A DNA stretch of 35,273 nucleotides from an uncultured Mitsuokella sp. (GCA_945877355.1 CAMCRT010000018.1:1-35273); one strand, 5' to 3'. Counted from the first letter of the stretch, positions 1 to 8,421 are shown. Notes: generated from the sequence alone by a model not told the origin. Program-made: numbers and translations.

Positions 1-244
1 ATATGCAGTTTTCAAAGAACTTTGGGTATTTTGCATGTGGGAAGTTTGAGTTATAGACCTATATTTATCTCTTTTCTCTTAGGATATTCCTTGTTAATTT
101 CAAAAATACCATAGTCATGAAAAAAGGATGCTACTAAAGCTCTCCTTTTTCAATATGAATAGAATACGTGTTTCTGACTACAGGTGGGATCTTTTCCTCG
201 ATATAGGCGGCGAAATCATCCCGACTTTCCCACCTGGAAATCGC
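1..244. other. AT-rich left edge without a convincing gene
   Basis: No open frame here looks like a complete gene. The first 120 bases are AT-rich and show no clear promoter pair or hairpin. An inverted repeat (CAGGTGGGA at about 181-189, TCCCACCTG at about 229-237) and a short minus-strand frame at 134-250 are the only structure before the terminator at 245-283. The stretch may be the 3' flank of a gene beyond the window edge. Confidence 0.4.
120..151. terminator. AT-rich hairpin with T-runs
   Basis: An 8-bp perfect stem pairs AAAAAGGA (121-128) with TCCTTTTT (143-150) around a 14-base loop. T-rich sequence follows on both strands, so it could work in either direction. The stem is AT-rich and therefore weak. 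It lies over the end of the minus-strand frame 134-250. Confidence 0.3.
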
Positions 245-283
245 GAGACCCTATGTGCCACAATCCCACAGGGTCTCTTTTTG
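245..283 (+). terminator. intrinsic terminator, plus strand
   Basis: GAGACCCT (245-252) pairs with AGGGTCTC (270-277), followed directly by TTTTT on the plus strand. The stem is GC-rich and the T-run is one-sided, so it should stop rightward transcription. No rightward gene precedes it inside the window, so it probably ends a transcript entering from the left or an unannotated RNA. Confidence 0.6.
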
Positions 284-285
284 CA

Positions 286-321
286 GAATAAAAGCAAGGA
301 CTTTCTTGAAAATCCTTGCTT
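286..321 (-). terminator. intrinsic terminator, minus strand
   Basis: A 9-bp perfect stem pairs AAGCAAGGA with TCCTTGCTT (292-300 and 313-321), with a 12-base loop. On the minus strand it is followed by TTATTCTG, a modest T-tail. It starts at the stop codon of the small frameshifted reading frame at 321-433, as expected for that gene's own terminator. Confidence 0.5.
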
Positions 322-433
322 CAAAGTGGCTTATGAGAACTATTTTCTTCGAACAAAACGACAAAGTCGGGTAGATGACACCGATGGCGATGACGATATC
401 CAACGGCCCCACAGCCTTGCGAATCCAACCCAT
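321..433 (-). pseudogene. frameshifted small holin-like membrane peptide
   Basis: On the minus strand an ATG at 433, preceded by GGAG at a spacing of about 7, opens MGWIRKAVGPLDIVIAIGVI. A one-base shift then continues as LPDFVVLFEENSSHKPL and a TGA at 323-321. Joined, the two parts make a peptide of about 37 residues with one hydrophobic segment and a short charged tail, the size and layout of small holin-like toxin peptides of Firmicutes. The terminator hairpin begins at the stop codon, which supports the shifted frame as the ancestral one. A candidate promoter (TTGAGA, 17-base spacer, TAGTAT) lies upstream on the minus strand. The unshifted frame instead runs through the terminator to 251. 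Family assignment rests on pattern memory only. Confidence 0.35.
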
Positions 434-593
434 AAGAAAACTCCATTCCACCTAGTAGTCACGTTGCCTATAATACTACTAGAGAATGAAGTTTTTCTCA
501 AGGAGTTATTTAATTTTTAGGTTTCGGGCATTGTCATTCTTCGTAATGCCCACGGCATGAGGCAATAAGAAGTGACCAAAGCTTCTCCATTAC

Positions 594-848
594 TCAGTCC
601 TCAATCAGTTCATGTGGTTGTCCCTTCCCCTCATGCAGCTGGGCGAAGGCATGGCCGAGCTTAGCAAGATAGCGGGCGTTCTGGATTTCTTTTTCCATCT
701 CATTATATCGGTCGATACTCATGACAACAACATTTCGACCGGATTTCCGCGTCACAATGACGGCCTCCCCGTGATCTGTTGCCAAGTCGCAGTAATTCTT
801 GAAGTTGTTCCGCATGGTCGTATAATTAACAGCAACCACAGCAATCAT
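594..848 (-). CDS. Phd/YefM-family antitoxin, orphan
   Basis: An 84-residue protein starting MIAVVAVNYTTMRNNFKNYC, with the central pattern GEAVIVTRKSGRNVVVMSIDRYNEM that is characteristic of Phd/YefM antitoxins. These dimers bind operator DNA with the N-terminal half and neutralise a RelE/YoeB/Doc-type toxin with the C-terminal half. The ATG at 848 is preceded by AAAGGGG; a longer frame upstream is open but lacks a ribosome site and family similarity. No toxin gene follows on the minus strand before the next terminator, so it is an orphan or its partner is elsewhere. The promoter just upstream contains an inverted repeat over the -10, consistent with autoregulation. Confidence 0.85.
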   Translation of the reverse strand: MIAVVAVNYTTMRNNFKNYCDLATDHGEAVIVTRKSGRNVVVMSIDRYNEMEKEIQNARYLAKLGHAFAQLHEGKGQPHELIED

Positions 849-867
849 CCCCTTTAAAATCCAATTT

Positions 868-908
868 CCTGTACATAAAATTGTACAGGGAATTGAGACT
901 TTTGTCAA
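868..908 (-). promoter_or_regulatory. promoter and operator of the phd-like gene
   Basis: On the minus strand, TTGACA (908-903), a 17-base spacer and TACAAT (885-880) form a near-consensus sigma-A promoter. The inverted repeat CCTGTACA/TGTACAGG with a 6-base gap (868-889) covers the -10 and start region. That is where a Phd-type autorepressor would be expected to bind. Confidence 0.7.
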
Positions 909-977
909 TGTAAATGAGGTGTGCAAATTTACGTCTCTAAGCCTCCTGCACGTAGAAGGGTAAGTAGTGCTGAGCAC

Positions 978-1006
978 GGGACAAATTGTCGGAAATATGC
1001 TAGAAT
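978..1006 (+). promoter_or_regulatory. possible promoter of the PagL-like gene
   Basis: An extended -10 (TGC then TAGAAT, 1001-1006) is preceded 17 bases upstream by GGGACA (978-983), which matches the last four bases of TTGACA. The start codon lies 21 bases downstream. Moderate match only. Confidence 0.4.
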
Positions 1007-1027
1007 ACCATTCATGAGGTGAGAAAA

Positions 1028-1768
1028 ATGAACAACATGAAAACAGATAGAATATGCATCGCACTCCTCTGCGGGGCAGCACTCCTCCTCGCCCCCGCAG
1101 CCACGAGTGCAAACGAAGCAAGCACGCAAGACACAAGTAGTGAAGTGAGTGCGACGAGCACAACGAACACAGCTGACGCAACGACCACGCTGAGCAAGGC
1201 AAGCGACAAAAGCGCAAAAGAGCAGGACACCAGCGCGAAAGAAAGTGCCTCGGCTGCAACGGCGGCAGACAGCGACAAAGCCTGGGAGCTGGAGGCCGAG
1301 TACCTCCACGGCTCCTCCTTCAAAAATCGCCGCGTCAACGTCTACAACCTCCACTACTTCCAGAAGGGCAAGGATATCGGGAAAGGATTCTCCCTCTCCT
1401 ACGGCGGTACGCTCCAGCGGGCCACGGGGGAAAACGCTACCGCAGAGCACAAGGACATCTACGGTAACGCCAGCGCCGTCGGCCTCGGCCCCGCCGTCCT
1501 GCTCCGCTACGAATACCCCATCTCCGGGCGCCTCACCGGCTCGATTGACGCCACAGGCTCCCTGCTTTTCTACAACGAAGCCCATCCCTACGACGGACGC
1601 GCCTATGGCTTCCTCTGGCGCATCGGCCCCCGTTTCTCCTACCACTATACAGACAAAGACGCCATCACCATCGGCTGGTCCTTCCACCACTCCTCCAACG
1701 GCATGCACAGCCACAACCCCGGCTACAACGGCAACGGCCTCCTGCTAGCCTACACCCACGGCTTCTGA
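1028..1768 (+). CDS. PagL-like lipid A deacylase (acyloxyacyl hydrolase family)
   Basis: A 246-residue exported protein. The ATG at 1028 has GAGGTGAG about 5 bases upstream; a GTG at 1019 in the same frame is less well placed. The sequence shows a signal peptide (to about residue 28), a Ser/Thr/Ala/Lys-rich linker of roughly 55 residues, then a domain of alternating strands ending in Phe, typical of a small outer-membrane beta-barrel. Near the C-terminus, FHHSSNGMHSHNPGYNGNG resembles the PagL active-site region, where a His and a Ser two positions later belong to the catalytic triad. PagL enzymes remove the 3-O-linked acyl chain from lipid A in the outer membrane. The third triad residue (Glu) could not be placed with certainty. 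The long polar linker is not usual for the family. The gene appears monocistronic. Confidence 0.75.
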   Translation: MNNMKTDRICIALLCGAALLLAPAATSANEASTQDTSSEVSATSTTNTADATTTLSKASDKSAKEQDTSAKESASAATAADSDKAWELEAEYLHGSSFKNRRVNVYNLHYFQKGKDIGKGFSLSYGGTLQRATGENATAEHKDIYGNASAVGLGPAVLLRYEYPISGRLTGSIDATGSLLFYNEAHPYDGRAYGFLWRIGPRFSYHYTDKDAITIGWSFHHSSNGMHSHNPGYNGNGLLLAYTHGF

Positions 1769-1811
1769 TGAGCTTTTCTCTTTTGGTCTTGTTTTCTCGC
1801 AATTTCGATGA

Positions 1812-1888
1812 TATACTTAAAGCAGAAAAAGAAGGCCCATCAGCGTAGCGAGAACTGGCCTTTCTACCCTTCTCGGGGTGCGCCTTCT
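1812..1888 (+). ncRNA. candidate small RNA element A
   Basis: The extended -10-like box TGATATACT (ending 1817) is followed by TAAAGC and a hairpin whose outer stem pairs AGAAGGC (1830-1836) with GCCTTCT (1882-1888). A weak -35 (TTGTTT) lies 17 bases upstream of the box. It resembles the units near 2321 and 2671. No T-run follows this copy, so it may be decayed. Confidence 0.25.
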
Positions 1889-2320
1889 CGGCCTGCGGAT
1901 GAAACGATGTCAGTACGTTTCCCTATTCTGCAGGCTTCTCCCAAATAGAAGCATCGGCTCTCCTACGACGCGTTTGTGTAGACGTAGGAGCAGTAGACAC
2001 GGTGGAATCAAATCCTTCCCCGCGTTCACTCGATGCTTCTTTTTTCTTGAATCTCATTCCTCTGTCTTTTGATGGCACTTAGCAACAGAACTATATTTTG
2101 TGTTGTATTCTTCTTCCTTCAGTGATACGCTATCTACAAGAGAATTGTTCTTCCCCTTGACGATCTGAGAAGCCGATGCCACCATTTTATCGACTTCTTG
2201 CGAAAGGGTGCCGTCGGTGGTAGCAGCAGGCGGAGTCGCGTTCCCGTCAAAGAACAATTCTCCCTTTTATTTTCACTGTCTTTGCATGAAAATACTATCG
2301 CTTTCTTTTGTTCCTTGTGC

Positions 2321-2555
2321 TACACTAAAAGCGGAAGGTCATCTGGCTTATCGGATGTAGAGAAACCCCCACGAGCATCGGCTCCAACGGTATTTGCCGA
2401 CGTGGAGACCGCGCCAGCGTTGGACTTGGCGGCAGCATCTAAGCTCGGGCTGCTATAGGTCGGATAGTCTTTCAAAAAGAGGAATCTCGCAGGGCCGGAA
2501 TGCCGCTTCTTGCTCAGATGCTTGCGCCGAATATACAGAGATTCCTCTATTTTTG
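2321..2555 (+). ncRNA. candidate small RNA element B with terminator
   Basis: The box TGCTACACTAAAAGC (around 2318-2332) matches the other two units. About 145 bases on, an 11-bp perfect stem (AGAGGAATCTC at 2478-2488, GAGATTCCTCT at 2538-2548) is followed by ATTTTTG, a good intrinsic terminator, although its 49-base loop is itself long enough to fold. Whether the box and the terminator belong to one transcript is an inference. Confidence 0.3.
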
Positions 2556-2670
2556 TGCCTCCAAAGGCTAAATCCTTTGCTCATTCTATTACCGTCCTTT
2601 CTGCCATTCATCGTGTAAGCTTCAATTGAAGAATTTCTTATCTCATTATACCCTTCTTTGCTCTCGGTGC

Positions 2671-2766
2671 TATACTAAAAGCAAAGAAGGCACATGGATG
2701 GACGGAGATTCCGAGGGCCCGTGAGGGATTCTGGTTCCGTAGATGCGGATGTGCCTTCTTTTTCTT
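2671..2766 (+). ncRNA. candidate small RNA element C
   Basis: An extended -10 (TGC then TATACT, 2671-2676) is followed by a 13-bp perfect stem, AAAGAAGGCACAT (2683-2695) with ATGTGCCTTCTTT (2749-2761), then further T-rich sequence. The interior holds a second pairing (ACGGA with TCCGT). This is the best-preserved of the three units: a compact structured transcript of about 80 bases with its own promoter-like box and terminator-like end. Confidence 0.35.
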
Positions 2767-2867
2767 GTCCAGCAGCCTCCTCAAGGGAGTCTGCCCTATG
2801 CCAGACAGACTTTGATATCTTTTATCTAACCAGTCGTTTGAGCCCGTCCGTCAGTCGTGTGACATCT

Positions 2868-3165
2868 TTCTCGCAGACTCCCCCTTGCCCTGCGGGCGTT
2901 CCCCCTCGGGAGGGGGACGAGGCAAAACGCACCAGCTCGCAATGGAAAAAGAGTATGGAGAAAAAGTTAGCAGCTTTTTGAGCATCATGCCCTGTCCCCT
3001 AGTTCATTGAAACATCATCCTTCTAGACTCCCCTTGCCCTGTGGACGTTCCCCATCTGGAAGTGGACGAGGCAAAACGCACCAGCTCGCAAGAGAAAGGG
3101 AGTATGGATGGAACGGTTGGCAAGGCATTTGAGCCTGCTAGTCATGACAATCCATTGCATAGCTC
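2868..3165 (+). repeat. two imperfect tandem units of about 150 bp with AGACTCCC elements
   Basis: Unit 1 (from about 2871) and unit 2 (from about 3022) share AGACTCCCC, a TTGCCCTG..GG hairpin arm, a CCC..GG palindrome, GGACGAGGCAAAACGCACCA and GCTCGCAA, then GAGTATGGA and a TTTGAGC stretch. Similarity extends past the hairpin core, so this looks like a tandem duplication that has since diverged. Another core copy lies at the right edge of the window (35215-35273). Confidence 0.7.
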
Positions 3166-3232
3166 AGGAGTCTTGCTTGCCTCCCTCTGGAGGGAGGTGG
3201 CACGCGAAGCGTGACGGAGGGAGTCTTGATGC
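3165..3232 (-). repeat. inverted member of the AGACTCCC palindromic family
   Basis: Read on the minus strand this begins AGACTCCCTCC, then has an ACGCTTCGCGT hairpin, CCTCCCTC..GAGGGAGG and GCAAG. The order of parts matches the units at 2871 and 3022, but in opposite orientation. It resembles the dispersed palindromic repeats seen between genes in many Firmicutes. No coding content. Confidence 0.6.
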
Positions 3233-3250
3233 TGGCAGCTGCAATATAAC

Positions 3251-3290
3251 GCAAAAAGCGGGCTATGGATGTATTTTCCATAGCCCGCTT
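3251..3290 (-). terminator. terminator of the argFGH unit
   Basis: A 14-bp perfect stem, AAGCGGGCTATGGA (3256-3269) with TCCATAGCCCGCTT (3277-3290), is followed by TTTTTGCG on the minus strand. It lies 38 bases past the argH stop codon, so it should end the argFGH transcript. Confidence 0.9.
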
Positions 3291-3327
3291 CGCTGCTTCT
3301 TATTCAGTTATATGCCTTGCCACGTAA

Positions 3328-4754
3328 TCAGTCCGCAAGGATATTCTGACGTGCCTCGTAGTCCGTTAGCGTCTTGTCGGCCTTTCCCAGAAGGTCCTTT
3401 GCGGCTTTTAGCTGCAGGTCCACTTGCTCGTAGGAAGTGCCGCCGAGAGAATTGCGGTTTTTTACGCAGGTCTCGGGGCGGATGGCTTCCTTTACGTCCT
3501 CCTCAAATAGTGGCGAGAGGCGTTTGAAGTCGGCATAGCTCAGGTCCTCAAGGTAGATGCCTCGCTCGATGCACTCGTGGACAGCGTTTCCTGCCACGGC
3601 GTGGGCCTTGCGGAAGGGCATGCCCTTCTTCACGAGGTAGTCCGCCAGATCCGTCGCATTGGAGAAGTCCTCCGTGACGGCTCGGCGCATGACCTCTTCC
3701 CGTACCTTCATGCCCCGGATGAGCTGAGCATAGACGGCCAGGCTGAACTTCACCGTGTCGATGGCATCGAAGATGCCCTCCTTGTCCTCCTGTAGGTCCT
3801 TGTTGTAGGCCAGGGGCAGGCCCTTCACGGTGGTGAGCATGGCCATGAGGTGGCCGATGACGCGGCCCGTCTTGCCCCGGACGAGCTCGGAGACATCCGG
3901 GTTTTTCTTCTGGGGCATCATGGAGGAACCGGTGCAGTGGGCGTCATCCAGCTCCACGAAGGAGAACTCGCGGCTGCACCAGAGGATGGTCTCCTCCGAC
4001 AGACGGGAGAGGTGCACCATGAGGATGGAGGCCGCCGACAGGAACTCCATGATGTAGTCCCGATCGCTGACGGCATCCAGGCTGTTGGTGTAGATAGCGT
4101 CGAAGTGGAGCGCCTCCTGCACCATTTTCCGGTCGATGGGGAACGTGGTGCCCGCGAGGGCCCCGGCGCCCAGGGGCATGATATCCGCCCGGCGATAGAC
4201 GCCGGCGAAGCGCTCAAAGTCCCTGGCCAGCATGGAGAAGTAGGCCAGCAGATGGTGGGCAAAGAGGATGGGCTGGGCCCGCTGGAGGTGGGTGTAGCCC
4301 GGCATGATGACATCCTTGTTCTTCTCCGCCGTCTCGATGAGGGCCTGCTGAAGATTTTTGATTTCCTTCTGGACGGCCACCACCTCGCGGCGGATGTAGA
4401 GATGGGTGTCGAGGGCCACCTGGTCATTGCGGCTGCGGGCCGTATGGAGACGGCCCCCCGCATCGCCGATGGCATCCGTCAGGCGCTTCTCGATGTTCAT
4501 GTGAATATCCTCGAGGTCCACGGAGAAGTCAAACTTCCCCGCCTCGATATCCGCGAGAATCTCCTTTAGCCCTCTGACAATCTTCTCCGCGTCGTCCTCG
4601 CTGATGATGCCGCACTTGGCGAGCATCCTGGCGTGGGCGATGGAGCCTGCGATGTCCTCGTGGTACATGCGCTTGTCGAAGCCGATGGAGGCCTGGAACT
4701 CGTTTATCATCTCATCGGTGGATTTGGCGAACCGGCCGCCCCACATTGCCTCGC

Positions 4755-4758
<4 letters not shown>
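3328..4758 (-). CDS. argH: argininosuccinate lyase
   Basis: A 476-residue protein that catalyses the last step of arginine synthesis, splitting argininosuccinate into arginine and fumarate in the cytoplasm. It begins with the family hallmark MWGGRF and contains the fumarase/aspartase signature [12 protein letters not shown] around residue 280, whose Ser is the catalytic base. Length matches the family. The start drawn is a GTG that overlaps the argG stop codon as GTGA, implying translational coupling; an ATG four codons later, directly at MWGGRF, is an alternative. It is the last gene of argFGH and is followed by a strong terminator. Confidence 0.97.
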
Positions 4759-5963
<1,205 letters not shown>

Positions 5964-6007
5964 GATAGTTCCCTCGTTTCAAATAATATTGGAGTGCACG
6001 GGAGTGG

Positions 6008-6955
6008 TTAGTCCCCCATGGTAAGTGCCATGATTGCCTTCTGGGTGTGGAGGCGGTTCTCTGCCTCGTCGAATATGACATCGGCATTTGCCTCAAAGAC
6101 GGCCTCGGTAATTTCCTCGCCCCGGTAGGCCGGCAGGCAGTGCATGACGATGGCGCGTTTGTCCGCGTGCTTCAGGAGGTCTGCATTGACCTGGTAGGGT
6201 GCGAAAATCTTCTTGCGGGCTTCGTGCTCTGCCTCCTGCCCCATGCTGGCCCAAGTGTCGGTGACGACGATATCCGCGTCCTTCACGGCCTCCACCGGGT
6301 CGGTGACAAGGGAGAGCTCTGCGCCCGTCTCCTCGGCGTCCGCCAGAGCGTTTTCGTATACGGTCTTGTCGGGACGATAGTTCTCCGGGGTGGCCGCCAC
6401 GAAGGTCATGCCGGTCTTTGCAGCGCCGTAGAGGAAGGAGTTCGTCATGTTGTTGCCGTCCCCCACGTAGACCATCTTGAGCTTGCTCAGATCCTTGCCC
6501 TTATGCTCCCGGATGGTCAGGAGGTCTGTGAGGACCTGGCAGGGATGGAGGAGATCCGTCAGGGCATTGATGACGGGGATATCGGCCCAGGTGGCGAGCT
6601 CCTCTGCCCGATCGTGGCCGTAGGTGCGGATCATGATGCCATCGAGGTAGCGGGAGAGCACCCGGGCTGTGTCCTTGATGGGCTCGCCGCGGCCGAGCTG
6701 CAGGTCCCTGTTCGACAGGAAGAGTGCCTGGCCGCCGAGCTGGTACATGCCGGTCTCGAAGGAGACGCGGGTGCGGGTGGATGATTTTTCAAAAATCATG
6801 CCGAGGGTCTTGCCCTCCAAGATGCGATGGGAGACGCCTGCTTTCTGCATGGCCTTGAGCTCGGCGGCAAGCGCGAGTATCTCTTCGACTTCATCGACGG
6901 AGAGGTCGTGAATCGAGAGCATGTCCTTTCCTTTTAGCAATCGCATTCCCTCCAT
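6008..6955 (-). CDS. argF: ornithine carbamoyltransferase
   Basis: A 315-residue cytoplasmic enzyme that makes citrulline from ornithine and carbamoyl phosphate. It shows the carbamoyl-phosphate site STRTR (in EKSSTRTRVSFE), the HPCQ motif (LLHPCQVLTDLLT) and the ornithine-side HCLP motif (VMHCLPAYRG). Two starts are close together: ATG 6955 and ATG 6946 (MRLLKGKD). Family comparison favours the second, but the GGAGGG before it is only 2 bases away, so the first is drawn. It is the first gene of argFGH, with its own near-consensus promoter, and is separated from argD by 254 bases holding a large palindrome. Confidence 0.96.
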   Translation of the reverse strand: MEGMRLLKGKDMLSIHDLSVDEVEEILALAAELKAMQKAGVSHRILEGKTLGMIFEKSSTRTRVSFETGMYQLGGQALFLSNRDLQLGRGEPIKDTARVLSRYLDGIMIRTYGHDRAEELATWADIPVINALTDLLHPCQVLTDLLTIREHKGKDLSKLKMVYVGDGNNMTNSFLYGAAKTGMTFVAATPENYRPDKTVYENALADAEETGAELSLVTDPVEAVKDADIVVTDTWASMGQEAEHEARKKIFAPYQVNADLLKHADKRAIVMHCLPAYRGEEITEAVFEANADVIFDEAENRLHTQKAIMALTMGD

Positions 6956-6987
6956 TTTGCGCGAATCTTATTACAACATACAATACG

Positions 6988-7016
6988 ATTATACATCATG
7001 TGGAAATAATTGAAAA
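6988..7016 (-). promoter_or_regulatory. promoter of argFGH
   Basis: On the minus strand TTTTCA (7016-7011), a 17-base spacer and a perfect TATAAT (6993-6988) lie about 35 bases upstream of the argF start. This shows that argFGH can be transcribed separately from argCJBD. No clear arginine-repressor box was recognised here. Confidence 0.75.
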
Positions 7017-7032
7017 GTGCCACTGTCGTGCG

Positions 7033-7206
7033 CGTAACATATTCCCCACGCTCACCACGTCTCCGCAGGCGACCGTGCGCTTATCTGCTTAATTACCGGC
7101 CTCCATTCAAAACGCGCTACGCTTGAACGGTGAATTCCGGCCGGGGGCAGAACGCGCACTTTACTCGCCTGCTACGCTTACGGTTCGCTTAGGGGAACAT
7201 GTTACG
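7033..7206. repeat. nested 174-bp palindromic element between argD and argF
   Basis: Outer arms CGTAACATATTCCCC (7033-7047) and GGGGAACATGTTACG (7192-7206) pair at 14 of 15 positions. Inside them GCAGGCGA (7065-7072) pairs with TCGCCTGC (7165-7172), and GTGCGC (7075-7080) with GCGCAC (7154-7159). A CCGG-containing arm pair follows towards the centre. The element starts 4 bases past the argD stop and ends before the argF promoter. It may be a small non-coding mobile palindrome, or a structure shaping the 3' end of the argCJBD transcript. No T-run or coding frame is associated. Confidence 0.6.
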
Positions 7207-7209
7207 ATG

Positions 7210-8421
7210 TCACTTCGTAGCGAATTCCCCCAGAATAGTGCCAAGGCACTCTGCTAAGAGGTCTACCTCTTTCTCCGTCACAATCAGGGGCGGGATAAAG
7301 CGCAGGACGTTGCCGGCGGTGCAGTTGATGATGAAGCCCTCTTCCATGGCCTTGTTCACGATGTCGCGGCCGTGGTCGTTGTCGTTTATCTCCATGCCGA
7401 GGATGAGGCCCTCGCCACGGACTTCTTTGATGTAGCTCGGGTACTTCTTCTGAAGTGACTGGAGCTTTTCCTTGAAGTGGCTGCCGACCTTTGCGACGTT
7501 ATCGAGGAATTCCTTCTTCGGCACGGTGTCGAGGACGACGTTTGCTGCGGCGCAGGCGAGGGGGTTGCCGCCGAAGGTGGTGCCGTGGTCACCGGGCTTG
7601 AAGGCCTTGGCCACCTCGTCTGTCACCACGAAGGCGCCGATGGGCACGCCGCCGGCAAGACCTTTTGCGAGGGTCACGATATCGGGCTTGACGCCGTACT
7701 TCTCATAGGCGAAGAAGCTTCCCGTGCGGCCGATGCCGCATTGGATTTCGTCGAAAATCAGCAGAGCCTTGTGCTTGTCGCAGAGGGCGCGGACCTTTTT
7801 CAGGTAGTCGTCCTTCGGCGTGTGGACGCCGCCCTCGCCCTGGATGGGCTCCAGGAGCACGGCCGCCGTCTTGTCGGTGACGAGCTTTTCCAGCTCCTCA
7901 TAGTCGTTGAAGTGGACATAGTCAAAGCCTGCGGGGAGGGGCCCCACCCCCTCCTGGTACTTCGGCTGGCCCGTGGCGGTGAGCGTCGCGAGCGTCCGGC
8001 CGTGGAAGCTGTGCCAGGCGGAGATGATCTGGGATTTCTCCGGGTCGATCTTATGGGCGTATTTTCGCGCGATCTTGATGGCGCCCTCGTTTGCCTCGGC
8101 GCCGGAGTTGCCAAAGAAGGCCTTGTCGAGGCCGCTGAGGGCCACGAGCTTTGCCGCGGCGTCCGCCTGTGGCTGGGTGTAGTAGAGGTTCGAGGTGTGG
8201 ATGAGCTTTGCCGCCTGATCTGCTATGGCCTTCACAAGGGGCGGATAGGCGTGGCCCAGGACATTTACGGCGATGCCGCCGAGAAAATCCAGGTATTTCT
8301 TGCCGTTGTTGTCCCAGAGATAGGCGCCCTCGCCGTGGTCCAGGACGATTTTATAGCGATTGAAGACGGGAAGGTAGTCCTTCGCGTCCTTTTCAAAGAT
8401 TTGGCTGTCGCTTTCTTTCAT
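7210..8421 (-). CDS. argD: acetylornithine aminotransferase
   Basis: A 403-residue PLP-dependent class III aminotransferase that converts N-acetylglutamate semialdehyde to N-acetylornithine, with glutamate as amino donor. Visible landmarks are FFGNSGAEANEGAIKIAR, the HSFHGRT loop, the cofactor-contacting Asp in LLIFDEIQCGIGRTG, the PLP lysine in TLAKGLAGGVPIGAF and the GTTFGGNPLACAAA stretch. Length is usual for the family. The start at 8421 has GGGAGGGA upstream. It is the last gene of argCJBD, 18 bases after argB. Confidence 0.96.
   Translation of the reverse strand: MKESDSQIFEKDAKDYLPVFNRYKIVLDHGEGAYLWDNNGKKYLDFLGGIAVNVLGHAYPPLVKAIADQAAKLIHTSNLYYTQPQADAAAKLVALSGLDKAFFGNSGAEANEGAIKIARKYAHKIDPEKSQIISAWHSFHGRTLATLTATGQPKYQEGVGPLPAGFDYVHFNDYEELEKLVTDKTAAVLLEPIQGEGGVHTPKDDYLKKVRALCDKHKALLIFDEIQCGIGRTGSFFAYEKYGVKPDIVTLAKGLAGGVPIGAFVVTDEVAKAFKPGDHGTTFGGNPLACAAANVVLDTVPKKEFLDNVAKVGSHFKEKLQSLQKKYPSYIKEVRGEGLILGMEINDNDHGRDIVNKAMEEGFIINCTAGNVLRFIPPLIVTEKEVDLLAECLGTILGEFATK

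Larger units (their letters stand above)
1769..3250. other. 1.5-kb region without a convincing gene: hairpins and repeats
   Basis: No frame here has family features or a good start site. The stretch holds three similar promoter-like boxes (near 1812, 2321 and 2671), strong hairpins at 1830-1888, 2478-2548 and 2683-2761, and a degenerate array of AGACTCCC elements at 2870-3230. Short minus-strand frames at 1923-2057, 2054-2257 and 2453-2584 look peptide-like but overlap the hairpins. The region reads as a repeat-rich intergenic zone, possibly with small RNAs. Confidence 0.5.

Noticed and set aside
128-520. 130-codon plus-strand frame near the left edge
   Set aside because: It runs through a strong plus-strand terminator and the small peptide gene, has no ribosome site, and its composition is not protein-like.
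526-551. GGGCATT/AATGCCC hairpin as terminator of the Phd-like gene
   Set aside because: The stem is only 7 bp and no T-run follows directly on the minus strand, so it was not listed as a terminator.
849-1259. N-terminal extension of the Phd-like gene
   Set aside because: The frame stays open to 1259, but it passes through the promoter and operator and into the PagL-like gene. The ATG at 848 has the ribosome site and the family N-terminus.
2694-2981. 95-codon plus-strand frame
   Set aside because: It spans a 13-bp hairpin and the AGACTCCC repeat and has no ribosome site or family features.
2871-3232. Possible CRISPR array
   Set aside because: Only two diverged direct units plus one inverted unit, with internal palindromes and no regular spacers or cas genes.
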